A stretch of 64,000 nt of DNA. It comes from Poseidonocella sedimentorum (lineage in GTDB: Bacteria; Pseudomonadota; Alphaproteobacteria; Rhodobacterales; Rhodobacteraceae). The stretch lies in contig NZ_FOYI01000006.1 of NCBI RefSeq assembly GCF_900116005.1, forward strand, positions 165,941 to 229,940, read 5' to 3'. The translations under genes and the position numbers were made by a program. The notes beneath the pieces were generated by a model. The model saw only the letters and a program-made list of their open reading frames with translations, was not told the origin of the DNA and made no database searches. Positions 8,407 through 17,440 of the stretch are shown piece by piece (the first letter of the stretch is position 1; each line of letters begins with the position of its first letter).

Positions 8407-10935
8407 CTATTCGCGCGTGCGCAGCACATGGGCGGGCCGCGCCTGCAGCGGGCGCCAGGCGAAGGCGAGCCCGGCCAGAAGGCTGGCGGCGGCGCCCCCG
8501 AGGATGACCGAGGCGGCGTTGCTCCAGACCACGGCGAAGCGCGTTTCCATCACGAAATGCAAAATCGCCCAGGCCCCGAGGATCCCCGAGAGGAGCGCCA
8601 CGAGCCCCGCGCCTGCCCCCATGAGCCCCGCCCGCAGCGCGAAGCTCGACAGGATCGTGCGCCGTGTGGCGCCAAGCGTGCGCAAAAGCGCGGCCTCCTG
8701 CAGGCGCGCGCCCTGGCCCGCCGCCGCGGTCCCGATCAGCACCACGATCCCGGTCAGCAGGGTCGCCGCCGCGCCGTAACGCGTGGCCGAGGCGATCCCG
8801 GCCAGAAGGCCGGCCACCCGCTCGATCGCCTCGCGGACGCTGATCGCGGTGATGTTGGGATAGGCGCTGGCGAGATCGCGCAGAAGCAGCGCTTCGGCGG
8901 CTTCCTCGGCGTAGACCGTGGCGATGAAGCTGTGCGGCGCGCCGGCGAGCGCGGCCTCGTTCATCGCCAGAACGAAGCCCATCCCGGCGGTCGAGAAATC
9001 GACGGCGCGGAGCGAGGTGAGCGTGCCGGTGATGTCGCGCCCGAGCACGTTCACGGTGATCTCGTCGCCGAGTGCGAGCCCCATTTCTTCGGCCTCGGTG
9101 GCGGCAAAGCTGATCTGCGGCGGGCCGGTATAGCCCTCAGGCCACCACTCGCCGGCAACGAGCCGCGTCCGCTCGGGCTGCGCGTCGGCATAGGTCACGC
9201 CGCGGTCCCCTTCGAGCACCCAGTGGTCGCCCGCGACCTCCTTCGCCGGCTGGCCGTTGATCCGCGTGATCACGCCGCGCAGCATCGGCGCCGCCTCCAT
9301 CTTGCGAACCGCAGGGTCCTGGGCGATGCGGCGCTCGATCCCGGGCATCTGGTCGCGCTGGATGTCGACGAAGAAGAAGCTCGGCGCTTCGTCGGGGAGC
9401 TCTTGTGCGATCGCGCGCTGCATGTTGCCGTCGATCTGACCAATGGCGGCAAGCACGGTGAGGCCGAGCCCGAGAGCGAGCACCACCGGCGTCGTTTCAT
9501 CCACCGGCCCGCCGATCGCGGCGAGCCCCGCGCGCAGGGCGGGGCGGCCACGGGCGAGGGTCTTGGCGCGGCGTGCAAGCCGGCGCAGCCCCGCCGCGAT
9601 CAGCCAGAGCAGCACGAGCGCCCCGAGGATGCCAAGCGCGGTCCAGCCGGTCAGCTCCGGCGCGCCGGTGAAAACCGCGGCCGCTCCGACGAGCGCGGCG
9701 GCCGCGCCGAGAATGACGAGCAGGTGGCGCGCGCGGGGCAGGGTGACGCCAGAGGGTCCGCCATCGCGGTAGAGCGCGGCGGCGCGGATCTCTTCGGTGC
9801 GGGCAAGGGGCCAGAGGGTGAAGACCAGCGCCGTCAGCCCGCCGTAAAGCGCGGCCTCAAGGAGCGGCGCGGGGTGGAGCGCAAAGACCGCGGGGACCGG
9901 CAGCAAGCGCTCCAGCGCGGGGGCGATGAGCAGCGGAATCCCGGCGCCGAGCGCCAGCCCGATCGCGATCCCGAGCGCCGCGAGCGCGCCGATCTGAAGC
10001 AGGTAGGCCCGGAAAATCACCCGGCCGGAGGCGCCCAGAGTGCGCAGCGTGGCGATGGTCGCGGTCTTGCCCGCAAGGTAGGCGCGCACGGCCGTCGAGA
10101 CACCGATGCCGCCCACGGCGAGCCCGGCCAGCCCGACCAGCACCAGAAAGGCGCTCAGCCGGTCGACGAATTCGGAGAGCCCCGGCGCCCCGTTGCGCGC
10201 ATCGCGCCAGCGCATCCCGGCCGCGGCAAAGGCCGCGCGGGCCTCCTCCTCCACCCGGTCCAGATCGGCGCCCTCGGGCAGCTCGAGCCGGTAGCGCGTC
10301 TCAAAGAGCGTGCCCGGTTGCAGCAATCCGGAACCGTCGAGCGCGCGGCGCAGGACCAGCGTGCGCGGGCCGAGGCTGAACCCGGTGCCGGCATTGTCGG
10401 GCTCGTGGGTTAGCAGGGCGGAGAGGCGAAACCTCGTCTCGCCCAGGGCAAAATCATCGCCCGGCGCGAGCCCCAGACGGTTGGCCAGGAGCGGCGCCAT
10501 GACCGCGCCGGGGAGCCCTCCTTGCAGCCCGAGCGCAGCCTCGAGGGGCTGCTCCGGCTCAAGCTGCGTGTCGCCCACAAGCGGGTAGAGCCCGTCCACG
10601 GCCTTCACCTGCGTCAGCGCGCGCTCGGCCTCTGCGCCCGCGCCGACCACAACCATGGAGCGGAAGTCTACGATTTCGGAGACGTGCGACGCTTCCGCCG
10701 CCATCCAGCGCCGCTCTTCGGGTGTCGCGAAGCGATAGGTGAGGGACAGCTCGGCGGCCCCACCGAGGAGGCGTTTGCCCTCGCGCGCGAGGCCAGCGTC
10801 GATCGAGGCGCGCACGGTGCCGACCCCGGCGATTGCGGCGACCCCGAGGGCGAGGCAGGTCAGAAAAACCGCGAAGCCGCGAAGCCCGCCCCGAAGCTCG
10901 CGCCGGGCAATGCGGCTGGCGACGGCGAGGCTCAT
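8407..10935 (-). CDS. ABC transporter permease, FtsX/MacB-like (YbbP type)
   Basis: 842-residue inner-membrane permease. It starts with a helix after SRIARRELRGGLRGFAVFLTCLALGVAAIAG, followed by a periplasmic MacB-type region. Two further FtsX blocks of three helices follow, around residues 260-390 and 700-835, plus central helices near 400-490; this ten-helix layout is that of YbbP. With the ATPase upstream (4-base overlap) and the neighbouring TesA-like esterase, the set matches the ybbAP-tesA arrangement known in many proteobacteria. Its substrate is unresolved; lipid or toxic hydrophobic compounds have been suggested for the family. Confidence 0.88.
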   Translation of the reverse strand: MSLAVASRIARRELRGGLRGFAVFLTCLALGVAAIAGVGTVRASIDAGLAREGKRLLGGAAELSLTYRFATPEERRWMAAEASHVSEIVDFRSMVVVGAGAEAERALTQVKAVDGLYPLVGDTQLEPEQPLEAALGLQGGLPGAVMAPLLANRLGLAPGDDFALGETRFRLSALLTHEPDNAGTGFSLGPRTLVLRRALDGSGLLQPGTLFETRYRLELPEGADLDRVEEEARAAFAAAGMRWRDARNGAPGLSEFVDRLSAFLVLVGLAGLAVGGIGVSTAVRAYLAGKTATIATLRTLGASGRVIFRAYLLQIGALAALGIAIGLALGAGIPLLIAPALERLLPVPAVFALHPAPLLEAALYGGLTALVFTLWPLARTEEIRAAALYRDGGPSGVTLPRARHLLVILGAAAALVGAAAVFTGAPELTGWTALGILGALVLLWLIAAGLRRLARRAKTLARGRPALRAGLAAIGGPVDETTPVVLALGLGLTVLAAIGQIDGNMQRAIAQELPDEAPSFFFVDIQRDQMPGIERRIAQDPAVRKMEAAPMLRGVITRINGQPAKEVAGDHWVLEGDRGVTYADAQPERTRLVAGEWWPEGYTGPPQISFAATEAEEMGLALGDEITVNVLGRDITGTLTSLRAVDFSTAGMGFVLAMNEAALAGAPHSFIATVYAEEAAEALLLRDLASAYPNITAISVREAIERVAGLLAGIASATRYGAAATLLTGIVVLIGTAAAGQGARLQEAALLRTLGATRRTILSSFALRAGLMGAGAGLVALLSGILGAWAILHFVMETRFAVVWSNAASVILGGAAASLLAGLAFAWRPLQARPAHVLRTRE

Positions 10936-11633
10936 TCGGCCGCCGGGGCGCGCGTCTCCGTGGCCTCCACCAGCCGCCCGTCCTCAAGCCGTGCGACCCG
11001 GCCGCAGCGGGCCGCGAGCGCGGGGTCGTGGGTGACGAGCACCAGCGTCGCGCCATGCTGGCGGTGCATCTCGAAGAGCAGGTCGATGACGGCCGCGCCG
11101 GTGCGCGCGTCGAGATTGCCCGTCGGCTCATCGGCGAGCAGAATCTCCGGCCGCCCGACAACCGCGCGGGCGAGCGCGACGCGCTGCTGCTCGCCGCCGG
11201 AGAGCTGGCGCGGGTAGTGATCGGCGCGATGGCCAAGCCCCACGGCGCCCAGCTCGGCCTCGGCACGCGCGAAGGCATCCGGCGCGCCGGCGAGCTCCAG
11301 CGGGGTGGCGACGTTTTCCAGCGCGGTCATCGTCGGAATCAGGTGGAAGGATTGGAACACAACGCCCATATGATGGCGGCGGAAGCGGGCGAGCGCGTCC
11401 TCGGACATCTCGGTCAGATCCTGCCCGAGCGCCCGGACAGACCCGCCCGTGGCGCGTTCGAGCCCGCCCATCAGCATGAGGAGAGAGGACTTGCCCGACC
11501 CCGATGGCCCCACCAGCCCGATGGTTTCGCCCTTTTCGATGTCGAGGTCGATCCCGTGGAGAATGTCTATCCGGCCGGCGTTGCCGTTGAGCGAGAGGCG
11601 GGCCTTGCGGAGCGACAGGACAGGATCGGGCAT
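10932..11633 (-). CDS. ABC transporter ATP-binding protein (YbbA/LolD type)
   Basis: 233 residues. Walker A GPSGSGKSS, Q-loop VVFQSFHLIP, signature LSGGEQQR, Walker B ILLADEP and the H-loop THD are all present. LolD/MacB-type ATPases pair with FtsX-fold permeases, here the gene immediately downstream. I place the start at the ATG for MPDPVLSL because it fits the family start; another ATG 12 bases upstream (11645) and longer extensions run into the divergent esterase gene. The two genes share a very short or overlapping promoter region with the esterase. Confidence 0.9.
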   Translation of the reverse strand: MPDPVLSLRKARLSLNGNAGRIDILHGIDLDIEKGETIGLVGPSGSGKSSLLMLMGGLERATGGSVRALGQDLTEMSEDALARFRRHHMGVVFQSFHLIPTMTALENVATPLELAGAPDAFARAEAELGAVGLGHRADHYPRQLSGGEQQRVALARAVVGRPEILLADEPTGNLDARTGAAVIDLLFEMHRQHGATLVLVTHDPALAARCGRVARLEDGRLVEATETRAPAAE

Positions 11634-11673
11634 GGTGTCTCGCATGTTTGGGCGGCGTCGGTTCAGATATGGG

Positions 11674-12327
11674 ATGGGCGCTGCGATGAGCAAGGTCGCG
11701 GCGGTGATCTTGTCGCTTTGGGCGCTGCCGCTTTCGGCGGAACATTCCGTTGGCGAGGCCGAGTTGCTGGCCTTCGGCGACAGTCTGACGGCGGGGTACG
11801 GGCTCGCACCGGAGGCCGGGTTGGTGCCGCAGCTGGAGGCCTGGCTGCAGGACCGGGGCGCAGCGGTTCGGGTGATCAACGGCGGGGTTTCGGGGGACAC
11901 GACGGCCGGAGGCGCGGCGCGGATCGGCTGGAGCCTCACGCCCGAGACAGACGCGATGATCCTCGCGCTCGGCGCGAATGATTTCCTCCGCGGCTTGCCG
12001 CCCGAGGAGGCACGCCGGAACCTGACCGCGATTATGGCAGCGGCAGAGGCGGCCTCGGTTCCTGTGCTATTGGTGGCGGTACCGGCGCCGGCGAACTATG
12101 GCGCGGCCTACAAGACGGCGTTCGACGCGATCTACCCCGATCTCGCGGCGCGGTTCGGGGCGGAGCTGGTTCCGAATTTCTTTGCCGGGTTTGGCGAGGT
12201 CGGCCCCGATCAGGCCGCGCGCTACCTTCAGGCGGACGGGCTGCATCCGTCGGCGGAGGGGGTCCGGTTGATCGTGGAGGCGCTCGGGCCGGCGGTCCTG
12301 CGCCTTCTGGACCGTGCGGGCCCCTGA
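11674..12327 (+). CDS. tesA: Arylesterase / lysophospholipase TesA-like (SGNH hydrolase)
   Basis: About 217 residues of secreted SGNH hydrolase, acting in the periplasm on esters, thioesters or lysophospholipids. Block I GDSLTAGYG holds the nucleophile Ser, block II is GGVSGDTTAGG, block III GANDFLRG and block V DGLHPSAEG. A signal peptide is visible (SKVAAVILSLWALPLSA). Start codons at 11644, 11674 and 11686 are all possible and none has a clear ribosome site; I use 11674. It is divergent from the YbbA-type ATPase, the usual neighbour of tesA. Confidence 0.88.
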   Translation: MGAAMSKVAAVILSLWALPLSAEHSVGEAELLAFGDSLTAGYGLAPEAGLVPQLEAWLQDRGAAVRVINGGVSGDTTAGGAARIGWSLTPETDAMILALGANDFLRGLPPEEARRNLTAIMAAAEAASVPVLLVAVPAPANYGAAYKTAFDAIYPDLAARFGAELVPNFFAGFGEVGPDQAARYLQADGLHPSAEGVRLIVEALGPAVLRLLDRAGP

Positions 12328-12342
12328 GCGCGCGGGCTCAGG
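12323..12342. terminator. Hairpin shared by two convergent stop codons
   Basis: CCTGAGC and GCTCAGG pair perfectly around a 6-base loop. The TGA of the esterase gene (12325-12327) is in the left arm, and the reverse-strand stop of the diguanylate cyclase gene (12338-12340) is in the right arm, so one short hairpin could end transcription from both sides. There is no T-run, so factor-independent activity is uncertain. Confidence 0.45.
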
Positions 12343-13300
12343 TGGACGAGGCGAGGGTCACGCGCGCGCGGCCGGCGTTCTTGGAGCGATAGAGCGCGGC
12401 ATCGGCCTCTTCGAGCATCCGCTTGATGCTTGGCCGCGCGTGGTTTGCGGAGAGCGAGACGCCGATGCTCGTGGAGAGGTTCAGCACCTGTCCCTCCACG
12501 GTCACCGGTCTGGTCAGTGCTTCGCCGATACGGGCGGCGAGGCTCTCGGCGGCCTGCGCCGATTCCGGCTCCCGCATCAGGACGATGAACTCATCCCCGC
12601 CAATCCGCGCGGCGATATCCTTGCGCCGCGTTTCCTGTTGCAGCGTCTCGGCCGCATGGCGCAATGCGGCATCGCCGACATTGTGGCCCAAGGTGTCATT
12701 GACCGATTTGAAATGATCCAGATCGAGATAAATCAGCGCGAAATCCGTCCGCTCCTCGATCATCCGGGCAAGCTCGGCGTTCATCGCGCGGCGATTCTTG
12801 AGCCCGGTGAGCGCGTCGGTCGTGGCCTCGGCTTCGGCGGCGATCTTGTCACCATAGAGCCGCCGGTTGCTTTTGAAGAGCTCCTCCATCATCAGCGTCT
12901 TGGCTTCCTGGAGGTAGAGCAGTTCGGTGGTCAGGTCGGTGTAGGAAAAATCGCCCGCGTTCAGCCCGTATTGCTGGACCGCTGCGGCAGCCTCGATCCC
13001 GAAGGACAGATCGGCGATCAACCCGTCCTCGAAGGGCACGGCGAAGGCCTTGAACTTGGTCCTGGGTTCGCCCTTGAAGGCGAACTGCATCCGCACGCAA
13101 TTGCCGGCCAGAAGCTGTTCGATCGTGGTTCGCAGGCGCGGGCGGATCACCGAGAAGATCTCGGTCGAGTTGGCGCCGATCCAGTCGAGATCCGGGCGCA
13201 GCTTGCGCAGGGTCGGGCCGACATGGATCACGTAGCCCTTGCGATCGGTGATCAGGTGCATCGGGCAGAGCCGGTCGAAGATGAGGAAGCGGTCAGACAT
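12338..13300 (-). CDS. Diguanylate cyclase with H-NOX-associated N-terminal domain
   Basis: 320 residues. Residues 1 to ~125 resemble the HNOBA/PAS-like domain found in proteins that work with H-NOX sensors. A short helix with LLYLQEAKTLMMEEL (~130-150) follows, then a GGDEF domain. The active-site loop RIGGDEFIVL is intact. RRKD sits five residues before GGDEF, as expected for the RxxD inhibitory I-site, so it should make cyclic-di-GMP and be product-inhibited. It lies 5 bases downstream of the H-NOX gene, so the pair is one operon. Related H-NOX/cyclase pairs are known in Shewanella, Legionella and Dinoroseobacter. Confidence 0.9.
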   Translation of the reverse strand: MSDRFLIFDRLCPMHLITDRKGYVIHVGPTLRKLRPDLDWIGANSTEIFSVIRPRLRTTIEQLLAGNCVRMQFAFKGEPRTKFKAFAVPFEDGLIADLSFGIEAAAAVQQYGLNAGDFSYTDLTTELLYLQEAKTLMMEELFKSNRRLYGDKIAAEAEATTDALTGLKNRRAMNAELARMIEERTDFALIYLDLDHFKSVNDTLGHNVGDAALRHAAETLQQETRRKDIAARIGGDEFIVLMREPESAQAAESLAARIGEALTRPVTVEGQVLNLSTSIGVSLSANHARPSIKRMLEEADAALYRSKNAGRARVTLASST

Positions 13301-13305
13301 CGGCG

Positions 13306-13899
13306 CTAGCTCCCGGCGGCTGCGCCGACGAGGTCGAACGTCTGACCCTCGGCGTAGGCCGCATCGACGACCGAAATTCGAATAACACCCAGCTCCGGCG
13401 CGCGGCTGCGCAAGGTCAGGACCGCGAGAGCGCCGTAGTCATCCGCCATCCCGCGCAAGAGGCCAAGGATGACATCGGCGAACACCTCGGCGTCCTTGTG
13501 GATCAGCAAGACATAGCGCGAATCCTGCAGGTCACGGATCGACAGCGGCGGCACTTCGAGATCGGGGACCGCCATGCGCGCTCGCGCGGGCGCATCGCTC
13601 AGTGACATCAGGAAGCTCTCGAAGGTATCACCGCTGAAACGCAGAAGACGTCGCAGCGCCGTCATGCGGGGGTGAGTGACGAGATAAGTCCCTATATCTT
13701 CGAGGATTTCTTCGCTGGGTTTGGCAAGCACACGGCTCAACTCTTCGATGATCCCGCTGGTGATATCGTCGGTGTAGCGGCTCAGGACGTCGAGATCGGC
13801 ATAGGGCAGGCCAGCATCGCGCACCACGTCCAGCCAAAGCCGGCGGCCGTAGGTATCTTCGACAAAACTCTGAATGGCGCGATCAAACAGGCCGTGCAT
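13306..13899 (-). CDS. H-NOX domain protein, apparently without the heme-ligand histidine
   Basis: 197 residues with the H-NOX start MHGLFDRAIQSFVEDTYG and a full-length fold. The family normally binds heme through a His in a FLxxLDNLHxRV-like helix. Here the ungapped match is FLMSLSDAPARARMAVPDL, with Pro104 at the His position. The heme-propionate motif YxSxR should fall near residue 133 but reads IHKDA. So the fold is H-NOX while heme and NO binding are doubtful. It is upstream of and co-transcribed with the diguanylate cyclase, its likely regulatory partner. Rhodobacteraceae may have a whole sub-group like this. Confidence 0.85.
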   Translation of the reverse strand: MHGLFDRAIQSFVEDTYGRRLWLDVVRDAGLPYADLDVLSRYTDDITSGIIEELSRVLAKPSEEILEDIGTYLVTHPRMTALRRLLRFSGDTFESFLMSLSDAPARARMAVPDLEVPPLSIRDLQDSRYVLLIHKDAEVFADVILGLLRGMADDYGALAVLTLRSRAPELGVIRISVVDAAYAEGQTFDLVGAAAGS

Positions 13900-14027
13900 C
13901 GTCCAGCTCCTGGTGCTGCTGAATTTTTCGCACGTGTTTTGTTAATGCGGCGTCAATAAAAGCCGGGTTCTTCAAATGCGGGAGAATTTTTTCCCCCGGG
14001 GCCGCGCGCGAGGCGCCCCCGAGGGGG

Positions 14028-15125
14028 TCAGGCGTCGATTTTCCGGGGCGCGCGGGGCAAGTCCGACAGGATCCTGGGGCCGTCGGCGCGCAGGATGACG
14101 ATCTCTTCGAGGCGGATGCCGAAGCGCCCGGGCAGATAGATTCCCGGCTCGATCGAAAAGACCATGCCCTCATCCAGCTCGGTTTGGGAACTGGCGGTGA
14201 TATAGGGCGGCTCGTGGACCTCGGTGCCGAGGCCGTGGCCGGTACGGTGGACGAAATACTTGCCATAGCCGGCCTTTGCGATGACGCCGCGGGCCGCATC
14301 GTCGACCACATGCGCCTTGACGCCGGGGCGCGCGGCGGCCAGCGCGGCCGCGACTGCGTTCTCGACCACGTCATGGACCTCGGCATAGCCCTCGGGTCCG
14401 TCGCCGATCACCGCCATGCGCGTGATGTCGGACGAATAGCCCTCGGAGCCCGCGCCGATATCCATCACCACCGCGTCGCCCGCCTTGAGCACGGTCTCCC
14501 CGGTCTGGTGGTGCGGGTAGGCACCGTTGGGCCCCGCGCCGACGATTGTGAAGAGGGGCGTGGCCTCGGCCCCGGCGAACTCGGCGCGGATGATGGCGGC
14601 GATGTCGGTCTCGGACATGCCGGGCCGCATCCTGTCCCATGCGGCCGTCATCGCGGCATCGGCGATCCGGGCGTTGCGCTTGAGGGCGGCGTATTCCTCC
14701 TCCGTCTTGCGCATCCGCAGTGCGCCGACCGTGTCGAGGGTGAAGCGGCACGCGGCTCCGGGCAGGGCCTCAGTGACCAGCGCGGCATGATCGGCGCGCA
14801 TGGTCTCATCAAGCACGAGCGCGCGCGCTTCGCGCGCCTCCAGCGCGTCCAGAAGCTCGGCCAGCGCGAGGTCCGGGCCGGTGTCATCGGCCCATTCGTA
14901 AAACGGCAGGTCCGTCTGGGTGCGGGCGCTTTCGGCTTCGAGCGCAGGCATCAGGAAGGCCGCATCCCGGGCGGTGATGATCGCCAGACAGGGCCGCTCA
15001 TCCGCATGCGGGCGCACGCCCAGCAGCCAGCCCAGATGCGCGCCGGGGGCCAGCACCACGAGGTCAGTTTCGGTCTGAGCCATCTTCTCGCGCAGGGCGC
15101 TCAGACGTTGGTTGGTGGTGCTCAT
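14028..15125 (-). CDS. M24 family metallopeptidase (Xaa-Pro aminopeptidase-like)
   Basis: 365 residues with an N-terminal creatinase-like domain (1 to ~125) and a pita-bread M24 catalytic domain. The five expected metal ligands are visible: Asp in VVMDIGAG, Asp in SSDITRM, His in HRTGHGLG, Glu in FSIEPGIY and Glu in IRLEEIV. It likely removes N-terminal residues before proline, or hydrolyses a small amide; the family also holds creatinase- and ectoine-hydrolase-like enzymes, so the substrate is open. It stands alone, with a 327-base gap upstream before the tRNA gene. Confidence 0.88.
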   Translation of the reverse strand: MSTTNQRLSALREKMAQTETDLVVLAPGAHLGWLLGVRPHADERPCLAIITARDAAFLMPALEAESARTQTDLPFYEWADDTGPDLALAELLDALEAREARALVLDETMRADHAALVTEALPGAACRFTLDTVGALRMRKTEEEYAALKRNARIADAAMTAAWDRMRPGMSETDIAAIIRAEFAGAEATPLFTIVGAGPNGAYPHHQTGETVLKAGDAVVMDIGAGSEGYSSDITRMAVIGDGPEGYAEVHDVVENAVAAALAAARPGVKAHVVDDAARGVIAKAGYGKYFVHRTGHGLGTEVHEPPYITASSQTELDEGMVFSIEPGIYLPGRFGIRLEEIVILRADGPRILSDLPRAPRKIDA

Positions 15126-15452
15126 GATGAAATCCTCTTGTGCTTTGTACCATGTCGCAGAGCCGGTCCCGGGAGCTTGGCCCGAGACGCCGTGACCCTC
15201 GCGGGCCCGCTCTGCGATGATGCGCCTGCCCCTCCCGCAGGAGCAGTCTCATCCCCGGGAGGTAATGAAATATTCTGGTCGGGGTAAAGCCAGCGCGGGA
15301 GGAAACCGCGCGCGGCGCCCCAAAAATGGCACGGCTCTGACGCGCGAAGGCGCCAAGCACGACACCATAACCGAAGCAGAGGGCCTGATGCCCCGAAAGG
15401 TCAATCGCCAAGCCCTGCGATGCAAAACCGGGAGTACAAATCTGGGGGGTGG
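15126..15452. other. Intergenic stretch between M24 peptidase and tRNA-Ala
   Basis: 327 bases with no convincing gene. Short open frames on the + strand (e.g. from 15217) lack codon bias and a ribosome site. It should contain the M24 gene promoter and the downstream flank of the tRNA gene. I see no clear terminator or regulatory repeat. Confidence 0.5.
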
Positions 15453-15528
<76 letters not shown>

Positions 15529-15600
15529 GTGCCGTGCGCCGCGTCTTAGGCGCTCCGCAGGGCAGGATCAAGCGAAAAATCCTGCCAAGCTGCGGTCTTT

Positions 15601-15930
15601 TTACGACTCGTCGTCATCCTCGGATGCAACGTCGGCCAGCTCGTCGAGCGAGACATTGTCATCCTCGTCATCGTCCAGCAGATCGTCGTCGAGATCCACA
15701 TCAACGTCGCTTTCATCCTCGATCACAGCATCCTCGCCCTCGGCGTCGGTTGCTTTCATCTTCTTGGTGGCGGCGTCTTCGGGATCGGCGGCAATCATCC
15801 GGGTCTTGCCCTGGTCGTACTGCACCGTTTCACCGGTATAGGGGCTGACGATCGGATCTTTGTTCAGGTCGTAGAATCGCTTCCCGGTGGTCGGGCAGAC
15901 ACGTTTCGTGCCCCACTCTTCCTTGGGCAT
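15601..15930 (-). CDS. FYDLN acid domain protein (TIGR02300 family)
   Basis: 109 residues. The N-terminus KEEWGTKRVCPTTGKRFYDLNKDPIVSPYTGE matches the conserved head of the TIGR02300 family, including a Cys that may form a zinc-ribbon-like knuckle. The C-terminal half is an extremely acidic, low-complexity tail of Asp, Glu and Ser. The family is restricted to alphaproteobacteria and has no known function. It lies between tRNA-Ala and the SprT-like peptidase with no operon partner. Confidence 0.9.
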   Translation of the reverse strand: MPKEEWGTKRVCPTTGKRFYDLNKDPIVSPYTGETVQYDQGKTRMIAADPEDAATKKMKATDAEGEDAVIEDESDVDVDLDDDLLDDDEDDNVSLDELADVASEDDDES

Positions 15931-16028
15931 GATGAGATCCTCTTTTCATTCAGGTCGACTGGCCCTTGCGGGCAATCCGAGGCACCTGCCATAAGCCGAT
16001 GTAGCTGTCAAAGCGAAAAGCGGGTCTC

Positions 16029-16733
16029 ATGAGCAGGACATGTCATATTTTGCCGGGCGATCCGCCGATCGAGGTGGAGCTGCGCCGCTCGGCGCGGGCG
16101 CGGCGGATTACGCTGAGGGTCTCGCGGATGCGGCGCCGGGTGACGGCGACGGTGCCGGCGGGGGTGTCCGAGCGCGCGGCCGTGGCCTTTGCCGAGGAGA
16201 AGGCGGACTGGATCCGCAAACATCTCGGCGCCTGTCCTGAGCCTGTGGTGGTGACCCTTGGCTCCGCGCTTCCGGTGGAGGGGCATTTTCGCCGGGTGGT
16301 GCCGGGGCAGGGGCGCCGGGTCGTGCTCGGGCCCGAGAGCCTCGCGGTGCCGGGTGCGGCGGAGCAGGTGGGCGCCCGTGTCGCGGGCTTTCTGCGCGAA
16401 CGCGCGCGGGCGCGGCTCGACGTGGCGGCGCGGCGCTATGCGGCGCAACTGGATCGGCGTGTGGCCCGGCTCACGCTGCGGGATCCGAAAAGCCGGTGGG
16501 GGTCCTGCTCATCGACCGGGAACCTGATGTTTTCCTGGCGGCTCATCCTCGCGCCGCCCGAGGTGCTCGATTACGTCGCCGCGCATGAGGCGGCGCATCT
16601 GGTCCACATGGACCATTCGGCGCGGTTCTGGGACACGGTGGCCGGGATCTGCGACATGGAAGCGCCGCGCACCTGGCTCAAGCGCGAGGGCGAGACGCTG
16701 CACCGTTACGAGTTTACCCGCGCGGAGCGTTAG
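16029..16733 (+). CDS. SprT-like / YgjP family zinc metallopeptidase
   Basis: 234 residues of the DUF45 (YgjP) family. The zinc site is HEAAHLVHMDHSARFW near residue 185, with two histidines, the catalytic Glu and a third downstream His ligand. The preceding KSRWGSCSSTGNLMFSWRLILAPPEVLDYV is the family signature. The substrate is unknown; relatives resemble SprT-type proteases. The start is the ATG at 16029, shortly after the divergent FYDLN gene. The GntR regulator follows 56 bases later. Confidence 0.9.
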   Translation: MSRTCHILPGDPPIEVELRRSARARRITLRVSRMRRRVTATVPAGVSERAAVAFAEEKADWIRKHLGACPEPVVVTLGSALPVEGHFRRVVPGQGRRVVLGPESLAVPGAAEQVGARVAGFLRERARARLDVAARRYAAQLDRRVARLTLRDPKSRWGSCSSTGNLMFSWRLILAPPEVLDYVAAHEAAHLVHMDHSARFWDTVAGICDMEAPRTWLKREGETLHRYEFTRAER

Positions 16734-16789
16734 GCGGGCAGGGGGCAAATGGGATTGACCGCGCGCGCCCTTGTGATCACATAGCGCCC

Positions 16790-17440
16790 ATGCTGGTTGC
16801 ACGCCCCAAGACAGAGCCCGTCACCTCCGCCCATGAGCGGGTCTACCGCACGTTGCGCGCGCGTATCATGTATGGCGAGCTCGATCCGGGGCAGGCGCTG
16901 ACCTTGCGCGGCATCGCGGCGGATTTCGACGTCTCGATGACGCCCGCGCGAGAGGCGGTGCGCCGGCTGGTGGCCGAAGGGGCGCTGTCGCTCTCGTCCT
17001 CGGGGCGGGTGAGCACGCTGGAGCTGACACCGGAGCGGATCGAGGAACTCGCCGCGCTGCGCTCGCTGATCGAGGTCGAGCTGGCCAGCCGGGCCCTGCC
17101 GCGGGCGCATTTCGCGCTGATCGACCGGCTGCAGGCGATCAACAACACCATTTCCGACACGGTGATCCGCAAGGATGCCTCGGGCTATATCCGCTCCAAT
17201 CTGGAGTTTCACCGCACGCTCTACCTGCGCGCCCAGGCGCCGGCGATGCTGGCCATGACCGAGACCGTCTGGCTTCAGCTCGGGCCCACGATGCGCGCGC
17301 TCTATGGCCGGCTCAAACGCACCGGCCCGCCGCAGTATCACCGGCTGATCCTCTCGGCGCTGCGGGCGGGGGACGAGCCGAGCCTGCGCCTCGCGGTGCG
17401 CTCGGATGTCACGCAGGGGCTGCGGCTGCTTACGAACTGA
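16790..17440 (+). CDS. GntR family transcriptional regulator (FadR/FCD type)
   Basis: 216 residues. An N-terminal winged helix (residues ~15-75, with GELDPGQALTLRGIAADFDVSMTPAREAVRRLVAEGAL) is followed by an all-helical FCD ligand-binding domain with the conserved NLEFHRTLY segment. Ligand and targets are unknown. The 3' end overlaps the convergent pcaQ end by 11 bases. Its position next to the pca cluster does not by itself imply control of aromatic catabolism. Confidence 0.88.
   Translation: MLVARPKTEPVTSAHERVYRTLRARIMYGELDPGQALTLRGIAADFDVSMTPAREAVRRLVAEGALSLSSSGRVSTLELTPERIEELAALRSLIEVELASRALPRAHFALIDRLQAINNTISDTVIRKDASGYIRSNLEFHRTLYLRAQAPAMLAMTETVWLQLGPTMRALYGRLKRTGPPQYHRLILSALRAGDEPSLRLAVRSDVTQGLRLLTN

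Noticed and set aside
8428..10413. 661-codon + strand frame
   Set aside because: Antisense to the YbbP-like permease; composition is shadow-like and no start signal or domain is seen.
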